A model generated the notes under the pieces. That model had not been told where the DNA came from and did no database searches. It was given only the letters and a program-made list of their open reading frames with translations. Shown piece after piece: positions 9,538 to 18,869 of a stretch of 64,000 nucleotides of DNA (position 1 is its first letter; the number at the start of each line of letters is the position of its first letter). The position numbers were made by a program, and so were the translations under genes. This stretch comes from Paenibacillus sp. RC334 (GTDB taxonomy: Bacteria > Bacillota > Bacilli > Paenibacillales > Paenibacillaceae): the NCBI RefSeq assembly GCF_030034735.1, contig NZ_CP125370.1, forward strand, positions 3,844,001-3,908,000, given 5' to 3'.

Positions 9538-10692
9538 TTATTCAGAGCCTATCATTGAACCTTGAGATTTCCATGTAAAATAGTCTGTCAATACACGAAT
9601 CGCCACCCCAATGGCTTCCTCTGCAGGCTCCAGCTTGGCATGATGCAGACCATAAGGCGTATCAACGCCAAGCCAGAACATCAGACCCGGAATCCGCTCC
9701 AAAAAATATCCAAAATCCTCTCCGGTCATCGCTTCCGCGCATTCAATGAGCTGTACATCCTGCCGTTCACGGACCCAGTTCATAAATTCCTCTGTCACCT
9801 TGGCTTCATTGAACACTTGCAAGTAATTTGAGCCATAATGAATTTCTGCATGGCATTCAAACCCAGCTTCAACACCGCGCACCAGCGCTTCAATCCGTGA
9901 TTTAACCAGTGTCATCGTATCGGCTGACAACGTTCGGATCGTACCCTCCAGACGGGCTGTTTCCGCAATAATGTTCTGCTTCGTACCGCCGCTGACCTTG
10001 CCAATCGTAATGACTGCTGAATCCAGCGGGTTCACATTACGTGCTACAACTGTTTGCAATTGTCCAACCAACTGACAGGCCGCCACCACCATATCATTAG
10101 CCTTGTGCGGATATGCCGCATGTCCGCCCGTACCCTTCAAGTCGATGAAAAGCTCCGACGTATTGGCAAATAGGATGCCCGGGCGAGTCGCAATCGTGCC
10201 AACAGGATATTCGGGTGCAACATGCAGCGCGACAATTTCATCTGGTAGCCAGTCTGCCAATTCTGCGCTGTCGCGCATCGGCAACGCTCCGCCCGGTCCT
10301 TCCTCGGCAGGCTGAAACAATACAACCAGGTCATCCTTGATCGGGTGGTTTGCAAAGTGAGAAACAATACCCAATCCAATCGTCATATGTAAATCATGAC
10401 CGCAAGCATGCATGTAGCCGGGATGGGTCGAACGGAAATCATAGCCCGTCTCTTCCACAATTGGCAAACCATCCATATCGCAGCGATATCCATATCGACG
10501 TGCAGGAGCCGTTCCATGAATCAACACCAGTACGCCAGTACGCCATGTACGAATGTCCAAATGCTCCTGAGGGAGCGTTGCCAAATAATTCAGCAGATAC
10601 TGCTGCGTTTTAAATTCCTCAAAGCCAGGCTCGGGGATTTGATGCAAATCCCTTCGTATTTGAACAAAAGAACGATAATCGACCGTGCTCAT
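9538..10692 (-). CDS. N-acetyldiaminopimelate deacetylase (YkuR-like, peptidase M20 family)
   Basis: A 384-residue metallo-amidohydrolase. The M20 metal site is visible as '[14 protein letters not shown]', '[14 protein letters not shown]', '[11 protein letters not shown]' and '[10 protein letters not shown]'; '[16 protein letters not shown]' is the dimerisation-domain signature. The YkuR opening '[21 protein letters not shown]' is clear. It removes acetate from N-acetyl-LL-diaminopimelate, the step after PatA, giving LL-DAP for lysine and cell wall. It lies 186 bp downstream of dapH on the same strand. Other M20 amidohydrolases (hippurate-type) are related, but the context favours diaminopimelate. 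Confidence 0.88.
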   Translation of the reverse strand: MSTVDYRSFVQIRRDLHQIPEPGFEEFKTQQYLLNYLATLPQEHLDIRTWRTGVLVLIHGTAPARRYGYRCDMDGLPIVEETGYDFRSTHPGYMHACGHDLHMTIGLGIVSHFANHPIKDDLVVLFQPAEEGPGGALPMRDSAELADWLPDEIVALHVAPEYPVGTIATRPGILFANTSELFIDLKGTGGHAAYPHKANDMVVAACQLVGQLQTVVARNVNPLDSAVITIGKVSGGTKQNIIAETARLEGTIRTLSADTMTLVKSRIEALVRGVEAGFECHAEIHYGSNYLQVFNEAKVTEEFMNWVRERQDVQLIECAEAMTGEDFGYFLERIPGLMFWLGVDTPYGLHHAKLEPAEEAIGVAIRVLTDYFTWKSQGSMIGSE

Positions 10693-10877
10693 TCCGCTAG
10701 TCTGCCTCCTTTATCTAACTCATCAGGCTTATCAGACAAAAGAACAAAAGGACAAAAGCCCGGCGCAGCCGCCGAGCCTTGTCCGTTGTGCTTCGTCCCT
10801 AAATTGTGCTGTCAATGTTTCATTCCACTGACAAGGAATCGTTCACCTTTTGTGCATTTAAAACTCTTTTTTCAGTC

Positions 10878-11591
10878 TTACAGAACGCGCAGGTCCTTCA
10901 AGATTTCAGTTTTTGATTTGGTCTTATCGTCGACCTGTTTGATCACGCGTGCAGGTGTACCTGCAACTACGGAATATTCAGGTACATCTTCGGTTACGAC
11001 TGCTCCAGCTGCAACGACTGCACCTTTACCAATTCGCACACCTTCCAATACGACCGCGTTCGCACCGATCAATACATCATCTTCTACCACAACAGGCTGT
11101 GCAGATGGAGGTTCAATAACACCTGCAAGGACTACGCCTGCACCGATGTGACACATATTACCTATTTTAACACGGCCGCCCAGTACAGCATTCATATCAA
11201 TCATTGTGCCTTCACCAATGGTGACACCGATGTTAATGACTGCACCCATCATAATGACTGCGTTATTACCGATACCAACCATATCGCGAATATACGCGCC
11301 TGGCTCGATGCGGGCATTGATGCCTTTCAGATCGAGCATAGGCACTGCGGAATTGCGGCGGTCGTTTTCCACCACATAGTCTTCTTCATTAGCGTTAACA
11401 CTGTCCAGAACAGGCTTGATGTCGGCCCAATCGCCAAATACAACGCCGCTGTCTCCGGAAATAAAAGCTTGAACATTCTCACCGAATGATGCGGAAGCCA
11501 AAGCCCCTTTTACATATACTTTAACAGGTGTTTTTTTCTTACTGTTTTTAATCACGTTGATGACTTCTTGTGTGTTCATTTCGATGGACAT
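10878..11591 (-). CDS. dapH: 2,3,4,5-tetrahydropyridine-2,6-dicarboxylate N-acetyltransferase DapH
   Basis: 237 residues. The C-terminal half is a left-handed beta helix made of hexapeptide repeats ('[20 protein letters not shown]', '[20 protein letters not shown]', '[20 protein letters not shown]'), which forms the trimeric acetyl-CoA-dependent transferase. The N-terminal part ('[20 protein letters not shown]') matches Firmicutes DapH. It acetylates tetrahydrodipicolinate, committing carbon to the acetylated DAP route shared with the deacetylase downstream and PatA. A GGAGTTG ribosome binding site sits upstream of the ATG at 11591. Confidence 0.93.
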   Translation of the reverse strand: MSIEMNTQEVINVIKNSKKKTPVKVYVKGALASASFGENVQAFISGDSGVVFGDWADIKPVLDSVNANEEDYVVENDRRNSAVPMLDLKGINARIEPGAYIRDMVGIGNNAVIMMGAVINIGVTIGEGTMIDMNAVLGGRVKIGNMCHIGAGVVLAGVIEPPSAQPVVVEDDVLIGANAVVLEGVRIGKGAVVAAGAVVTEDVPEYSVVAGTPARVIKQVDDKTKSKTEILKDLRVL

Positions 11592-11791
11592 AGTAAATCT
11601 AACAACTCCTTTATCGCTTCATACGACTTCGCAAGCCGGAATGATCTTATTCTCTCATCCTTTATAGCACAAAAGTGCAGGTCTCGCAATTACAGATTAG
11701 ACCCTTATAGCTCTAACCTAGCACCAAAAATAACAATTTCCAGCAACATGACTGCCTTAAATTCATGATTCATCCCGACATCAAAGCAGGG

Positions 11792-12697
11792 TTATTTATT
11801 AGCTTGTAGGCTCTCCAACGATGTATAAATGAAGGATTCGAAGCCTTCGGCAGGCTCGCCCTGAGGAATGTTTACCTTCACGATGAAGCCGCCTGTTTTA
11901 TTTTCTACAACAATATATTGGCGTGTGACCTTCGAACCGTTCGCTTGCAGGAAAAGACGGCTGCTGGTCAGCGTTTGAGGAACTTTGGCTTTATCTATTT
12001 TCACCGCTTTACCGACGGAAGCCAGATCCTTTTCGCCTTCCTTTTGAAGCTCGTCCAGATTAAAATCGGAAGGCAGCTTCGTAATTTCAGCGTAATAGTT
12101 ATCATCTACAGCCAAGGCTACGCGGTTTTGATCAGGAAACAGGGACATGGGGTCAAACACATACAGTGAATATCCCTCTCCTTTTGCCAGTGTAGCTGTC
12201 TGCTTTTCCTTTTTCCCTTCAAGGCTAAGCTCAAAAGCTTGCGTTTTCGAGCGTTCACCGCCTACTGCCTGACTGGAGCTGCCGTTTTGTGTGCCGCCTG
12301 TTGCAGCTTCTGTTTTTTGTATTTTCGTCAAAATCAGTTGCTTGGCAACCGCGTCGCCTTCCACTGCTTTTTCGTTGTATTCAAATGCGACTGAATCGCC
12401 TTCCTCAAGTCCGGCTACCACCGTGTCCAGCCCGTCACCCAACTGGAAAGATTGGGCTTCGCCATTGGTTTCAATTTCAACCGTGTGCGGGTCAGCGGCT
12501 CCGTTGTATACGCCTGTCCCCTTTTTGGCCTCCGGCTCGGCGATCGGCTCCGGTTTCACTTGTGGCTGTTGCGTTTGCGGTTGGTCTGCCCCTTGAGGTG
12601 CGGTATTATTGGTTTGCGGTTTCGTTCCACAGGCTGACAGAGCCAGCACTGCCACTACAGTTAACAGTATGATTGAAAATGTGTTGCGTTTTTTCAT
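11792..12697 (-). CDS. Lipoprotein of unknown function
   Basis: About 301 residues from the ATG at 12697 (MKKRNTFSIILLTVVAVLALSAC) behind GGAGGTGG. Residues 1-24 form a lipoprotein signal with lipobox LSAC, followed by a Gln/Pro/Asn-rich linker (about 25-65). The middle has a short beta module ('GVYNGAADPHTVEIETNGE') that reads like a small SH3/OB-type domain. The C-terminal half ('KLPSDFNLDELQKEGEKDL', 'YIVVENKTGGFIVKVNIPQG') is similar to uncharacterised Paenibacillus lipoproteins. It is membrane-anchored on the outside of the cell. It is monocistronic and divergent from the EamA transporter; no function is claimed. Confidence 0.8.
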   Translation of the reverse strand: MKKRNTFSIILLTVVAVLALSACGTKPQTNNTAPQGADQPQTQQPQVKPEPIAEPEAKKGTGVYNGAADPHTVEIETNGEAQSFQLGDGLDTVVAGLEEGDSVAFEYNEKAVEGDAVAKQLILTKIQKTEAATGGTQNGSSSQAVGGERSKTQAFELSLEGKKEKQTATLAKGEGYSLYVFDPMSLFPDQNRVALAVDDNYYAEITKLPSDFNLDELQKEGEKDLASVGKAVKIDKAKVPQTLTSSRLFLQANGSKVTRQYIVVENKTGGFIVKVNIPQGEPAEGFESFIYTSLESLQANK

Positions 12698-12904
12698 AAA
12701 ATCCACCTCCACTATGATAGACGAGTTTGTGCGGCAAAAGTTCTACGCAGCTCCATACTTAAAATCCTTCTTCCTGCATCGCTTTTTATATTCCACGCGG
12801 ATGTCAGGTACGGTATAATGGGCTGTATTAACCTAATTTTAGAGATACCGATGGAAGGAATCGTACACGTATTATTCCTCCTCCGTACTGGATGGAGCTG
12901 TCAC

Positions 12905-13849
12905 ATGAATCAAGCGCACAAACCGTCATTTTCCTTTGAATTACTGTACATCGTAGGTATTATCGCTATTTCGTTCTCCTCGATCTTCGTAAGATGGTCT
13001 GAAGCCGAGGTGTCCGTCATCGCTATGTACCGTTTGTACCTGACCAATCTCGTCATGCTGCCTCTAGTCTGGAAATACCGTACCGAGCTATTCAGCCTGA
13101 GCCGCAAGCAATGGATGCTGATCCTCTGGTCCGGTATTGCACTAGGGCTGCACTTCTTGCTCTGGATGGGCTCGCTGCGACTGACCACAGTTGCAAGCTC
13201 TACCGTTATTATGACACTGGAGCCGATCCTTGTCATGCTCGGTTCTTTTTTGTTTTTCCGTACAGGCACAAACCGCGCTATGCTCATCGGAATGGGCATG
13301 GCCTTTGTCGGCTCACTGGCAATCGGAGCCGGAGATTTTCATGCCTCGGGACAAGCCCTGCTCGGAGATGCACTGTCCTTCTTGGGTATGGTAGCCGTCT
13401 CTATCCATATGCTGATGGGCAAGCATTTGCGCGAGCATTTGAGCGCCTTTGTGTATAACTTTTGGGTATTCGCCATCGCTGCTACATCGCTTGCGCTGTA
13501 TAATATGGTCAACGCCATTCCTTTTACCGGATATGCACCACGGGAATGGGGATTGTTCCTGTTGCTCGCCATAGTGCCCACACTGTTCGGCCATTACCTG
13601 TTTAACTGGCTGCTCAAATACATTAACGCCACCGCGGTGTCGATGGCAGTACTCGGCGAACCCGTTATTTCTTCCTTGCTAGCCTGGGTGTTGCTGGGAG
13701 AAAAACTTTCTGCCTTACAATTTGGCGCAGGCTTCTTCATCCTGTTCGGGGTATGGGTTTTTATCCGATACGGAACAGATTTCAAGAAGCAAGTCGTCCA
13801 CCAAAGTGAATTGCCTGACAGTGAGCTTCCCCTTAAGACAGGTTCTTAA
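12905..13849 (+). CDS. DMT-superfamily EamA-type metabolite exporter
   Basis: A 314-residue membrane protein with ten predicted helices in two EamA repeats: repeat 1 about 15-140 ('ISFSSIFVRWSEAEVSVIAMYR', 'LRLTTVASSTVIMTLEPILV') and repeat 2 about 155-300 ('NATAVSMAVLGEPVISSLLAWVLLGE'). I prefer the ATG at 12905 (MNQAHKPSFSF) preceded by GGATGGAG; the frame is open further upstream to 12818 without a better ribosome binding site. EamA proteins export amino acids and other small metabolites; the substrate is unknown here. Confidence 0.85.
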   Translation: MNQAHKPSFSFELLYIVGIIAISFSSIFVRWSEAEVSVIAMYRLYLTNLVMLPLVWKYRTELFSLSRKQWMLILWSGIALGLHFLLWMGSLRLTTVASSTVIMTLEPILVMLGSFLFFRTGTNRAMLIGMGMAFVGSLAIGAGDFHASGQALLGDALSFLGMVAVSIHMLMGKHLREHLSAFVYNFWVFAIAATSLALYNMVNAIPFTGYAPREWGLFLLLAIVPTLFGHYLFNWLLKYINATAVSMAVLGEPVISSLLAWVLLGEKLSALQFGAGFFILFGVWVFIRYGTDFKKQVVHQSELPDSELPLKTGS

Positions 13850-13923
13850 CTTATTTACCCCATTTTCATGAACGGTACTCAATTGAATAATCTTAATGAT
13901 AAAAAGGAAAGGCGGAATCCCTT

Positions 13924-14772
13924 ATGAAATCCATTGTATCCAAACGCTGGCTGTTAGCTCGACTATATGAGCCAGATATCATCGTCGCAGACTGCCGTTC
14001 TCTGCTCGGACAAGCCGGAGCGGGACGGGCTCAATTTAATGAAGATCATATTCCAGGGGCTATCCACTTCGATCTGGAGGAAGACCTCACGGCTCCTCTG
14101 GGTGAGCATGGTGGACGTCATCCTTTGCCGTATGCTGACACACTTGCCGCGCGCCTGAGTCGCGCCGGAATCAACGCAGATTCACGCATCATTGCCTACG
14201 ACGATCAAGGCGGCATGATGGCCTCCCGCTTCTGGTGGCTACTGCGCTATCTCGGTCACGAGCAGGTATATGTGCTGGATGAAAGCTACAGTGCTTGGAA
14301 GGAAGCGAAGTTCCCGGTCACGGCAGACCAGCCGATTCGCATTCCCTCGACCTTTGTAGCAAATGTACAGCCGCAAATGCTCGCAACCATGCAAGAGGTA
14401 CAACGTGTGTCCGCAGGCTCGGTTACTGTTGGCTCCTATACATTGATCGACTCTAGAGAGCGGCCGCGCTACCTGGGACTGGAAGAGCCCATAGATCAAG
14501 CAGCAGGACATATCCCCGGTGCAGTGAATTTCTTTTGGAAAGAGGTATTGAACGAAAAGGGTATATTAAAAAATGTGGAACAACTGGAAAAGCACTTTGC
14601 CAGCCTTGACCGGAATGCAGAAATTATCGTGTATTGCGGTTCCGGCGTATCCGCCTGCCCGAATGTGCTGGCCTTGGGCGAGGCAGGATTTAGTAAGGTG
14701 CGGTTATATCCGGGAAGCTGGAGCGATTGGATTTCTTATGAGGAGAATCCGGTGGCGACTGGGGAAGAGTAA
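13924..14772 (+). CDS. Two-domain sulfurtransferase (rhodanese / 3-mercaptopyruvate sulfurtransferase type)
   Basis: 282 residues with tandem rhodanese domains (about 5-135 and 150-280). The N-terminal inactive domain carries 'AQFNEDHIPGAIHFDLEEDL'. The catalytic loop of the C-terminal domain is 'VYCGSGVSACPNVLAL', with the persulfide-forming Cys followed by GSGVSA, which favours 3-mercaptopyruvate over thiosulfate. A ribosome binding site AAAGGAAAGGCGG precedes the ATG. The last ~60 bp of the gene take part in a degenerate tandem duplication (14719-14945), and a relic of a paralogue lies at 63318-63420. Confidence 0.88.
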   Translation: MKSIVSKRWLLARLYEPDIIVADCRSLLGQAGAGRAQFNEDHIPGAIHFDLEEDLTAPLGEHGGRHPLPYADTLAARLSRAGINADSRIIAYDDQGGMMASRFWWLLRYLGHEQVYVLDESYSAWKEAKFPVTADQPIRIPSTFVANVQPQMLATMQEVQRVSAGSVTVGSYTLIDSRERPRYLGLEEPIDQAAGHIPGAVNFFWKEVLNEKGILKNVEQLEKHFASLDRNAEIIVYCGSGVSACPNVLALGEAGFSKVRLYPGSWSDWISYEENPVATGEE

Positions 14773-14945
14773 AAGCGGAAAGATGCATAGCAGTATGTAA
14801 AGTCTGAATACATCACCAAGCGATTTCCTAAGTTATATCTTTAGCAGGAGCGGTTGGATTTCTTACAGTGAGAATTCTATTGCGACTGGGGAAGAGTAGA
14901 AGGCTTAAGCAGATATACAGTATGTAATTTGGAGTACATCGCTCA
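14719..14945 (+). repeat. Degenerate tandem duplication of the sulfurtransferase 3' end
   Basis: The segment 14719-14822 (end of the gene plus trailer) is repeated with mismatches at 14843-14945. Shared strings include TTGGATTTCTTA, GCGACTGGGGAAGAGTA and CAGTATGTAA. The second copy has no upstream coding sequence, so it is a duplication relic, not a second gene. Confidence 0.75.
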
Positions 14946-15239
14946 TGTGGCAATGTACTCTTTTGCGTTGTGCTCAGGAGTATCGAGGTCAACACGGAGT
15001 CAACGAATGGGGGTGAACGTACTTACAAAACGGTAATGTTGATTTTGGGAAGCTTTGTATTCTACATTCTGGCCCCCACCTTTTGAAAGTTGAAAGACAC
15101 TGTGATTTTGCTCGTGGTCGGACGACCACCATCGTCATGCTGGAGCTGTATATTGTCCTACAGCACCTCACGTACATGCGATTCCACTTGATTCACAACC
15201 TCACGCGCGAGAAACAGCGAGAACATCCCTCGAGTGGTC
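14946..15239. other. Intergenic stretch with no supported gene
   Basis: Between the duplicated sulfurtransferase tail and the oxidoreductase stop, open frames on both strands are short, lack ribosome binding sites and resemble no family I know. It may hold the decayed 3' part of an old gene; I see no hairpin terminator of note. Confidence 0.5.
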
Positions 15240-16280
15240 CTAAAATCGGGAGAGTCGACAAGGGTCTAATTCACTTCTTGATTCCCGATCGATTATTTCA
15301 CTTGCAGCCAGATGCGCAATCAGCGGCGCCAGCGTAATCGCAGAATGCATCACCGTCAGATAAAGTCCCTTTATGTGATCTTGGAAGCCCACGATCGGAT
15401 AGCCGTCTTCAGGCATTGGTCTCATCCCGACCTTTATGCTTTCCAGTTCCAGTTGATTCCCGTCCTTCAGACTGCGACGCAACGTGTCGAACGCTCGCTT
15501 ACCGACCGCCTCTGGTCCGTTTTCCTCCGACTCGTCGATATAATCTTCCGCAGCCAGCAGCGTATAATCCGTCAGTTGACGCGCTTCAAATTGCGCATTT
15601 GAGATTAATGTGCGTATCAGTTTATTCGCAGTTTTCATTTGAATCAGAATGGAAGGCGACGACGTTACCGGCACGGGACAACCTAACGGGTTGCAAAGTT
15701 CGGGTATGCCTGTACCTGCGGCCAATACCACGACATCCGACTCCAGAAAACCCTTGGATGTATGGACACCGACCAGGCGGGAATCTTCTTGCTGCAGCTG
15801 CGTAACGTTGGTACCGAACTGAACCTTTGCTCCGTACTCCTGCGCTTTGCTCAACAACAGCTCCGTTACCCCTATAGGGTCCACCGCACCTTCTTCGCTG
15901 GCAAACATCGCTTCATCCGGATATTCCTTCAGATTCGGCTCCAATGCCTCAAGCTGCTCCCGGTTTAATTTTTGAAAGTGGAGTTGCTCCCTTAGGGGCG
16001 GAGTGCCCCAAGTCAGCGCTCCATGCCAGTGAATTTTCAGTTCGGACAGCTCTTGCTGAAGCGTATGATATTCTTCCAAAGCTGCATCGTACAAATGCCA
16101 GTATTCGGGAGCCACCCGATGAGTCGTATGTATCCAGGCAAAAGATTTTTCCGTGACTTCACGCGCCGCGGCGGGGTGTCGTTCAATAACGGTTACATCT
16201 TGATTTCGTTTGGCCAGATGATAGGCCACAGACGCCCCGACAATCCCTGCGCCAATAATCACGATTTTTTGTTTATTCAA
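15240..16280 (-). CDS. FAD-dependent amine/glycine-oxidase-type oxidoreductase (DAO family)
   Basis: About 346 residues. The likely start is the TTG at 16280 (LNKQKIVIIGAGIVGASVAYHL) because AAGGAGGAG lies 6 bp upstream; a GTG at 16301 overlaps that site. The Rossmann FAD motif is 'IVIIGAGIVGASVAYHLAKR'. A second FAD contact is 'VVVLAAGTGIPELC', and the C-terminal block 'GMRPMPEDGYPIVGF..GLYLTVMHSAITLAPL' is the usual DAO ending. It oxidises an amine or amino acid to an imine with oxygen; the substrate is not predictable. It is the last ordinary chromosomal gene before the cassette array: the terminal attC-like site starts 35 bp upstream of its predicted N-terminus. Confidence 0.87.
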   Translation of the reverse strand: MNKQKIVIIGAGIVGASVAYHLAKRNQDVTVIERHPAAAREVTEKSFAWIHTTHRVAPEYWHLYDAALEEYHTLQQELSELKIHWHGALTWGTPPLREQLHFQKLNREQLEALEPNLKEYPDEAMFASEEGAVDPIGVTELLLSKAQEYGAKVQFGTNVTQLQQEDSRLVGVHTSKGFLESDVVVLAAGTGIPELCNPLGCPVPVTSSPSILIQMKTANKLIRTLISNAQFEARQLTDYTLLAAEDYIDESEENGPEAVGKRAFDTLRRSLKDGNQLELESIKVGMRPMPEDGYPIVGFQDHIKGLYLTVMHSAITLAPLIAHLAASEIIDRESRSELDPCRLSRF

Positions 16281-16335
16281 TAATGACTCCTCCTTTGTCA
16301 CCCTATTGTAACATAGGCGTCATGATAATCAGACG

Positions 16336-16472
16336 TTATAACATATGAGGGCAGTTGGAGCGACTGGGTCCAACGGACTTAGCCTCGCAGGATTGTTCAC
16401 TGATTCAGCTTCTTCGCTTACAGCTTCTGATGAACCAAGGGCAAAGCCCACAGCGTAGATACATTGTTATCT
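16336..16472 (-). repeat. attC-like site 1, array-distal end, degenerate
   Basis: Outer cores TTATAAC (16336) and GTTATCT (16466). The interior matches the long attC type of site 12 (GGACTTAGCCTCGCAGG, ACCAAGGGC..GCCCAC), but the arm next to the left core is altered. It marks the boundary between array and chromosome. Confidence 0.7.
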
Positions 16473-16510
16473 GGAGTTCCTGTCTTCTTCGAAATACTTC
16501 CATAACTTTC

Positions 16511-17107
16511 TTATTTCATAATCCATTGTTTCATCCGATCTCTCATAGTGCCAGCAATCTCTTTGTCTCTCTTGTTAATCCATTTATGTAATGGGCCCTC
16601 AATAAATCCCTGTATTTCTTTTCGTGTTTTATCTAGACTGTCTATTAGTTCTTTATATGAAAATTGTATAGGGAAATAAACATTACTATCGAGTGTTTCT
16701 TGATCATCTGGCCAAACATATGCTTGATCACCGATATATGTAATACCTGGGGTAGGATCATGTCCCATCCATGGACTTTGTTTATTTGAAATAGAATAAA
16801 TAACATTAGAAAAATCTTCTAACCCACAGCAACAGCTTGGTAATATATATTTACTCTCGTCTTCAAAGAAAGCGATCCCTCCTGAAATAGCAACTTCTTC
16901 TTGCTGCAGTAATTCATTGAAAGACAAACAAAATGATTGTTCTATATTGATATGATTGTAACCAAATAGAAGAATCAAAAATAATTCAACATCTTGCTCA
17001 CTTGATTGAGGAGAAAGGGAGATAATTTCTTCTCGAGTAACTTCGTTCGTAATCCATTCAGGTTTATCATAATATGGATCAATTATTACTGGTCTAGTGT
17101 AAGGCAC
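16511..17107 (-). CDS. Cassette gene, hypothetical 198-residue protein
   Basis: The last cassette of the array, between attC 1 and attC 2. It encodes an acidic, soluble protein (MPYTRPVIIDPYYDKPEW) with a central cysteine cluster 'LPSCCCGLEDFSN', a Trp-rich segment 'SPWMGHDPTPGITYIGDQAYVW' and a charged amphipathic C-terminal helix 'KWINKRDKEIAGTMRDRMKQW'. No signal peptide or membrane segment. The layout is reminiscent of small immunity proteins of polymorphic toxins, but I cannot assign a family. The ATG follows AAGGGGAATC. Base composition is AT-rich like the rest of the array. Confidence 0.75.
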   Translation of the reverse strand: MPYTRPVIIDPYYDKPEWITNEVTREEIISLSPQSSEQDVELFLILLFGYNHINIEQSFCLSFNELLQQEEVAISGGIAFFEDESKYILPSCCCGLEDFSNVIYSISNKQSPWMGHDPTPGITYIGDQAYVWPDDQETLDSNVYFPIQFSYKELIDSLDKTRKEIQGFIEGPLHKWINKRDKEIAGTMRDRMKQWIMK

Positions 17108-17147
17108 TGTTGATTCCCCTTACTTTTATTTATCTTGCAGGAATTTC

Positions 17148-17254
17148 AGTTAACGTTTCTGTATTCATGAACCCCTAAGGGGTTATCTGCTTGTAATCCC
17201 TCTTCGAGATCCATCTCGCTCCGAAGGAGACGTAGCTTGAATATTATATTAAAT
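17148..17254 (-). repeat. attC site 2 (short type, right core degenerate)
   Basis: Cores AGTTAAC (17148) and ATTAAAT (17248, first G lost). Arms GTATTCATGAAC and GCTTGAATATTAT; side hairpins CCCCTAAGGGG and CTCCGAAGGAG. 107 bp. Confidence 0.85.
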
Positions 17255-17302
17255 GAAGTTCTATTCTTCCCTGATTAACCTTCTAAACATCTGCCAGCTT
17301 CT

Positions 17303-17677
17303 TTAATGTAGGAGCTCAAAGTTCTCTAGATCAACATTAAATTTGCCCTTTATTAATATATCTAACCCTAGTAATCCGTTAATGTTATGATATCTAAATG
17401 AAGTAAAGTCTACTGGGGTATCCCTTAAGATATATTCTCCTACCTGTATCCCCTCTATCGTTTTGGTAAATGCATGTTCTTTACCTCCGATTCCATAACT
17501 GGTTATAATGTCATCTTCTAAGCCGACTCGAATTCCAATATCATCCACTTCATCCTGAGAAGTCAATGTATGACTTGCTCCTGTATCAATAACTACATTA
17601 TTTATTACTTTCTTCTGTCCATTATAATGAATCGTTATTTCCGTAAATAATAATCCATCTTTATACTCAATTTTCAT
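17303..17677 (-). CDS. Cassette gene, retropepsin-like aspartic protease (copy 1)
   Basis: A 124-residue single-domain aspartic protease of the retroviral type. The catalytic motif is 'VVIDTGASHTLTS' (residues about 28-40), the flap-like region 'TSYGIGGKEHAF' and the conserved hydrophobic 'INGLLGLDILIKGKFNVD' near the C-terminus; such proteins act as homodimers. It directly follows the 85-residue partner gene (17678-17920) in the same cassette; the stop of the partner and this ATG are adjacent, so they are translated together. A paralogous pair occupies the cassette at 28609-29227. The target of proteolysis is unknown. Confidence 0.85.
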   Translation of the reverse strand: MKIEYKDGLLFTEITIHYNGQKKVINNVVIDTGASHTLTSQDEVDDIGIRVGLEDDIITSYGIGGKEHAFTKTIEGIQVGEYILRDTPVDFTSFRYHNINGLLGLDILIKGKFNVDLENFELLH

Positions 17678-17920
17678 TTATAGATATCTCCTTAGACCAA
17701 CATTCTTCCGAACTTTCACTATAACCCGATCCTTAGAAGTATGATAAATCAAGGTCTTCTCTTTGCTATTCAATAATTCTTTAGTTGCTTCTTCATCACT
17801 CACAGGGCCAATTACAGCAACATCATCTATGAATTCTTGACTATCTTTCTCTTCAGAATGAATAATTTCGAACTTCACAAATTGATTTGGAAAGATTTGT
17901 TGTACTTCCTGCCACTTCAC
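17678..17920 (-). CDS. Cassette gene, 80-residue partner of the retropepsin-like protease (copy 1)
   Basis: I start it at the GTG at 17920 (VKWQEVQQIFPNQFVKFEII), seven bases after GGAGGG; the paralogue at 28970-29227 starts at the same residue with ATG. It is a small alpha/beta protein with a conserved core 'KWQEVQQIFPNQFV ... IYHTSKDRVIVKVRK'. The family always appears to sit before the small aspartic protease in this window, so it is probably its regulator or substrate (inference). No domain name can be assigned with confidence. Confidence 0.75.
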   Translation of the reverse strand: MKWQEVQQIFPNQFVKFEIIHSEEKDSQEFIDDVAVIGPVSDEEATKELLNSKEKTLIYHTSKDRVIVKVRKNVGLRRYL

Positions 17921-17990
17921 GATTAATCCCTCCAAACGTTTTTAATTGTATTATATCATTTATTTGGCTAGTGGCTTTCAATAGAATTTC

Positions 17991-18160
17991 ACTCAACGTT
18001 TCTGTATTCACGACGTCCAAGCGGCTTAAGGACCGCAGGTCTGGGTGGCTCTGCCACTTAGCCGGTTGAATGTGTCCTGTGGATCCACTTCCCTGAAATG
18101 CCTCTTCCGGACCAAGGGTCGAGTTTGTCTCGGCCCGCAGCGTTGGATGCAATGTTATAT
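17991..18160 (-). repeat. attC site 3 (long type)
   Basis: Cores ACTCAAC (17991) and GTTATAT (18154). Arm ATTCACGACGTCC. Contains CGGCTTAAGGACC and GGCTCTGCCACTTAGCCGG, closely matching site 7. 170 bp. Confidence 0.88.
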
Positions 18161-18182
18161 GATATCACAGCCTTCCTCGAAT

Positions 18183-18767
18183 TCACCCACAATTCACTTC
18201 TTTATATATTCTTTGAGTATCTATTAATTCTTCATCGTTGAACTCCATTCTATATACATCTGGTTTTGAGGTTTTCATTAAGAACTCATACCCGTATTGA
18301 TCATCGAAGTATCTCATCATTAATATCATGACCAACCCATGTGTTCCTATTGCTATCTTCTGCCCCTTATAGTTCTTTATTATTTCTTTTAATCTTGTTA
18401 CAGATCGTCTTTGACAGTCATTTATGGACTCACCAAAAGGTTCCTTATAATAAGGGTCTTTAAACATCTTACTTACGAGTGAGTATACTTCTTTGTCTGG
18501 AATAATCGTTTCCTCTCTTGAAAATACAAGTTCTTTAAGATCTTCAAACACTAAAATCTCTTTATCACTTTGTTGTGCCAACTCTTCAATTGTTAGGATT
18601 GCTCGAATATATGGACTTGAAATAAATACACTAATTCCTTCATCCTTCAGCAGTTCGGTTATTCTATGGGAATCAAACTTTCCTTTTTTAGTTAATCCTC
18701 GAGTTCTTTCATTTCCTTCCGATTTGGATGATTCACTATGTCTAACAAAGTAAATATATGTTTTCAT
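18183..18767 (-). CDS. Cassette gene, histidine phosphatase family protein
   Basis: 194 residues from the ATG at 18767 (MKTYIYFVRHSESSKSEGNE) after CTGGGGGC. The phosphohistidine motif RHSES is at residues 9-13, the conserved Arg in 'ISSPYIRAILTIEEL', the acid in 'PFGESINDCQRR' and the second catalytic His in 'IAIGTHGLVMILMM': a complete branch-1 histidine phosphatase (phosphoglycerate-mutase-like). It removes phosphate from an unknown small molecule or protein. Found between attC 3 and the half-site at 18817. Confidence 0.9.
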   Translation of the reverse strand: MKTYIYFVRHSESSKSEGNERTRGLTKKGKFDSHRITELLKDEGISVFISSPYIRAILTIEELAQQSDKEILVFEDLKELVFSREETIIPDKEVYSLVSKMFKDPYYKEPFGESINDCQRRSVTRLKEIIKNYKGQKIAIGTHGLVMILMMRYFDDQYGYEFLMKTSKPDVYRMEFNDEELIDTQRIYKEVNCG

Positions 18768-18816
18768 ATTTGCCCCCAGGATAACATTCAATTGATATAT
18801 TCATAGCTATGGTTTC

Positions 18817-18869
18817 ACCTAACGCTGATAATGATACAAGATGGCAGTTTGCTCATTACTTATCAGCGT
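18817..18869 (-). repeat. Truncated attC (half-site 4) with a small inverted repeat
   Basis: The left core ACCTAAC (18817-18823) is intact, but the conserved arm and right core are missing. Instead a perfect 10 bp inverted repeat ACGCTGATAA (18822-18831) / TTATCAGCGT (18860-18869) follows. It marks where the array is interrupted by the ABC-transporter block. Confidence 0.55.

Noticed and set aside
15083..15337. 84-codon plus-strand frame overlapping the oxidoreductase end
   Set aside because: Antisense to a solid gene over a third of its length; no start signal.
16336..18160. Distal palindromes as simple transcription terminators
   Set aside because: They carry the same outer cores and arms as the proximal sites and lack T-runs.
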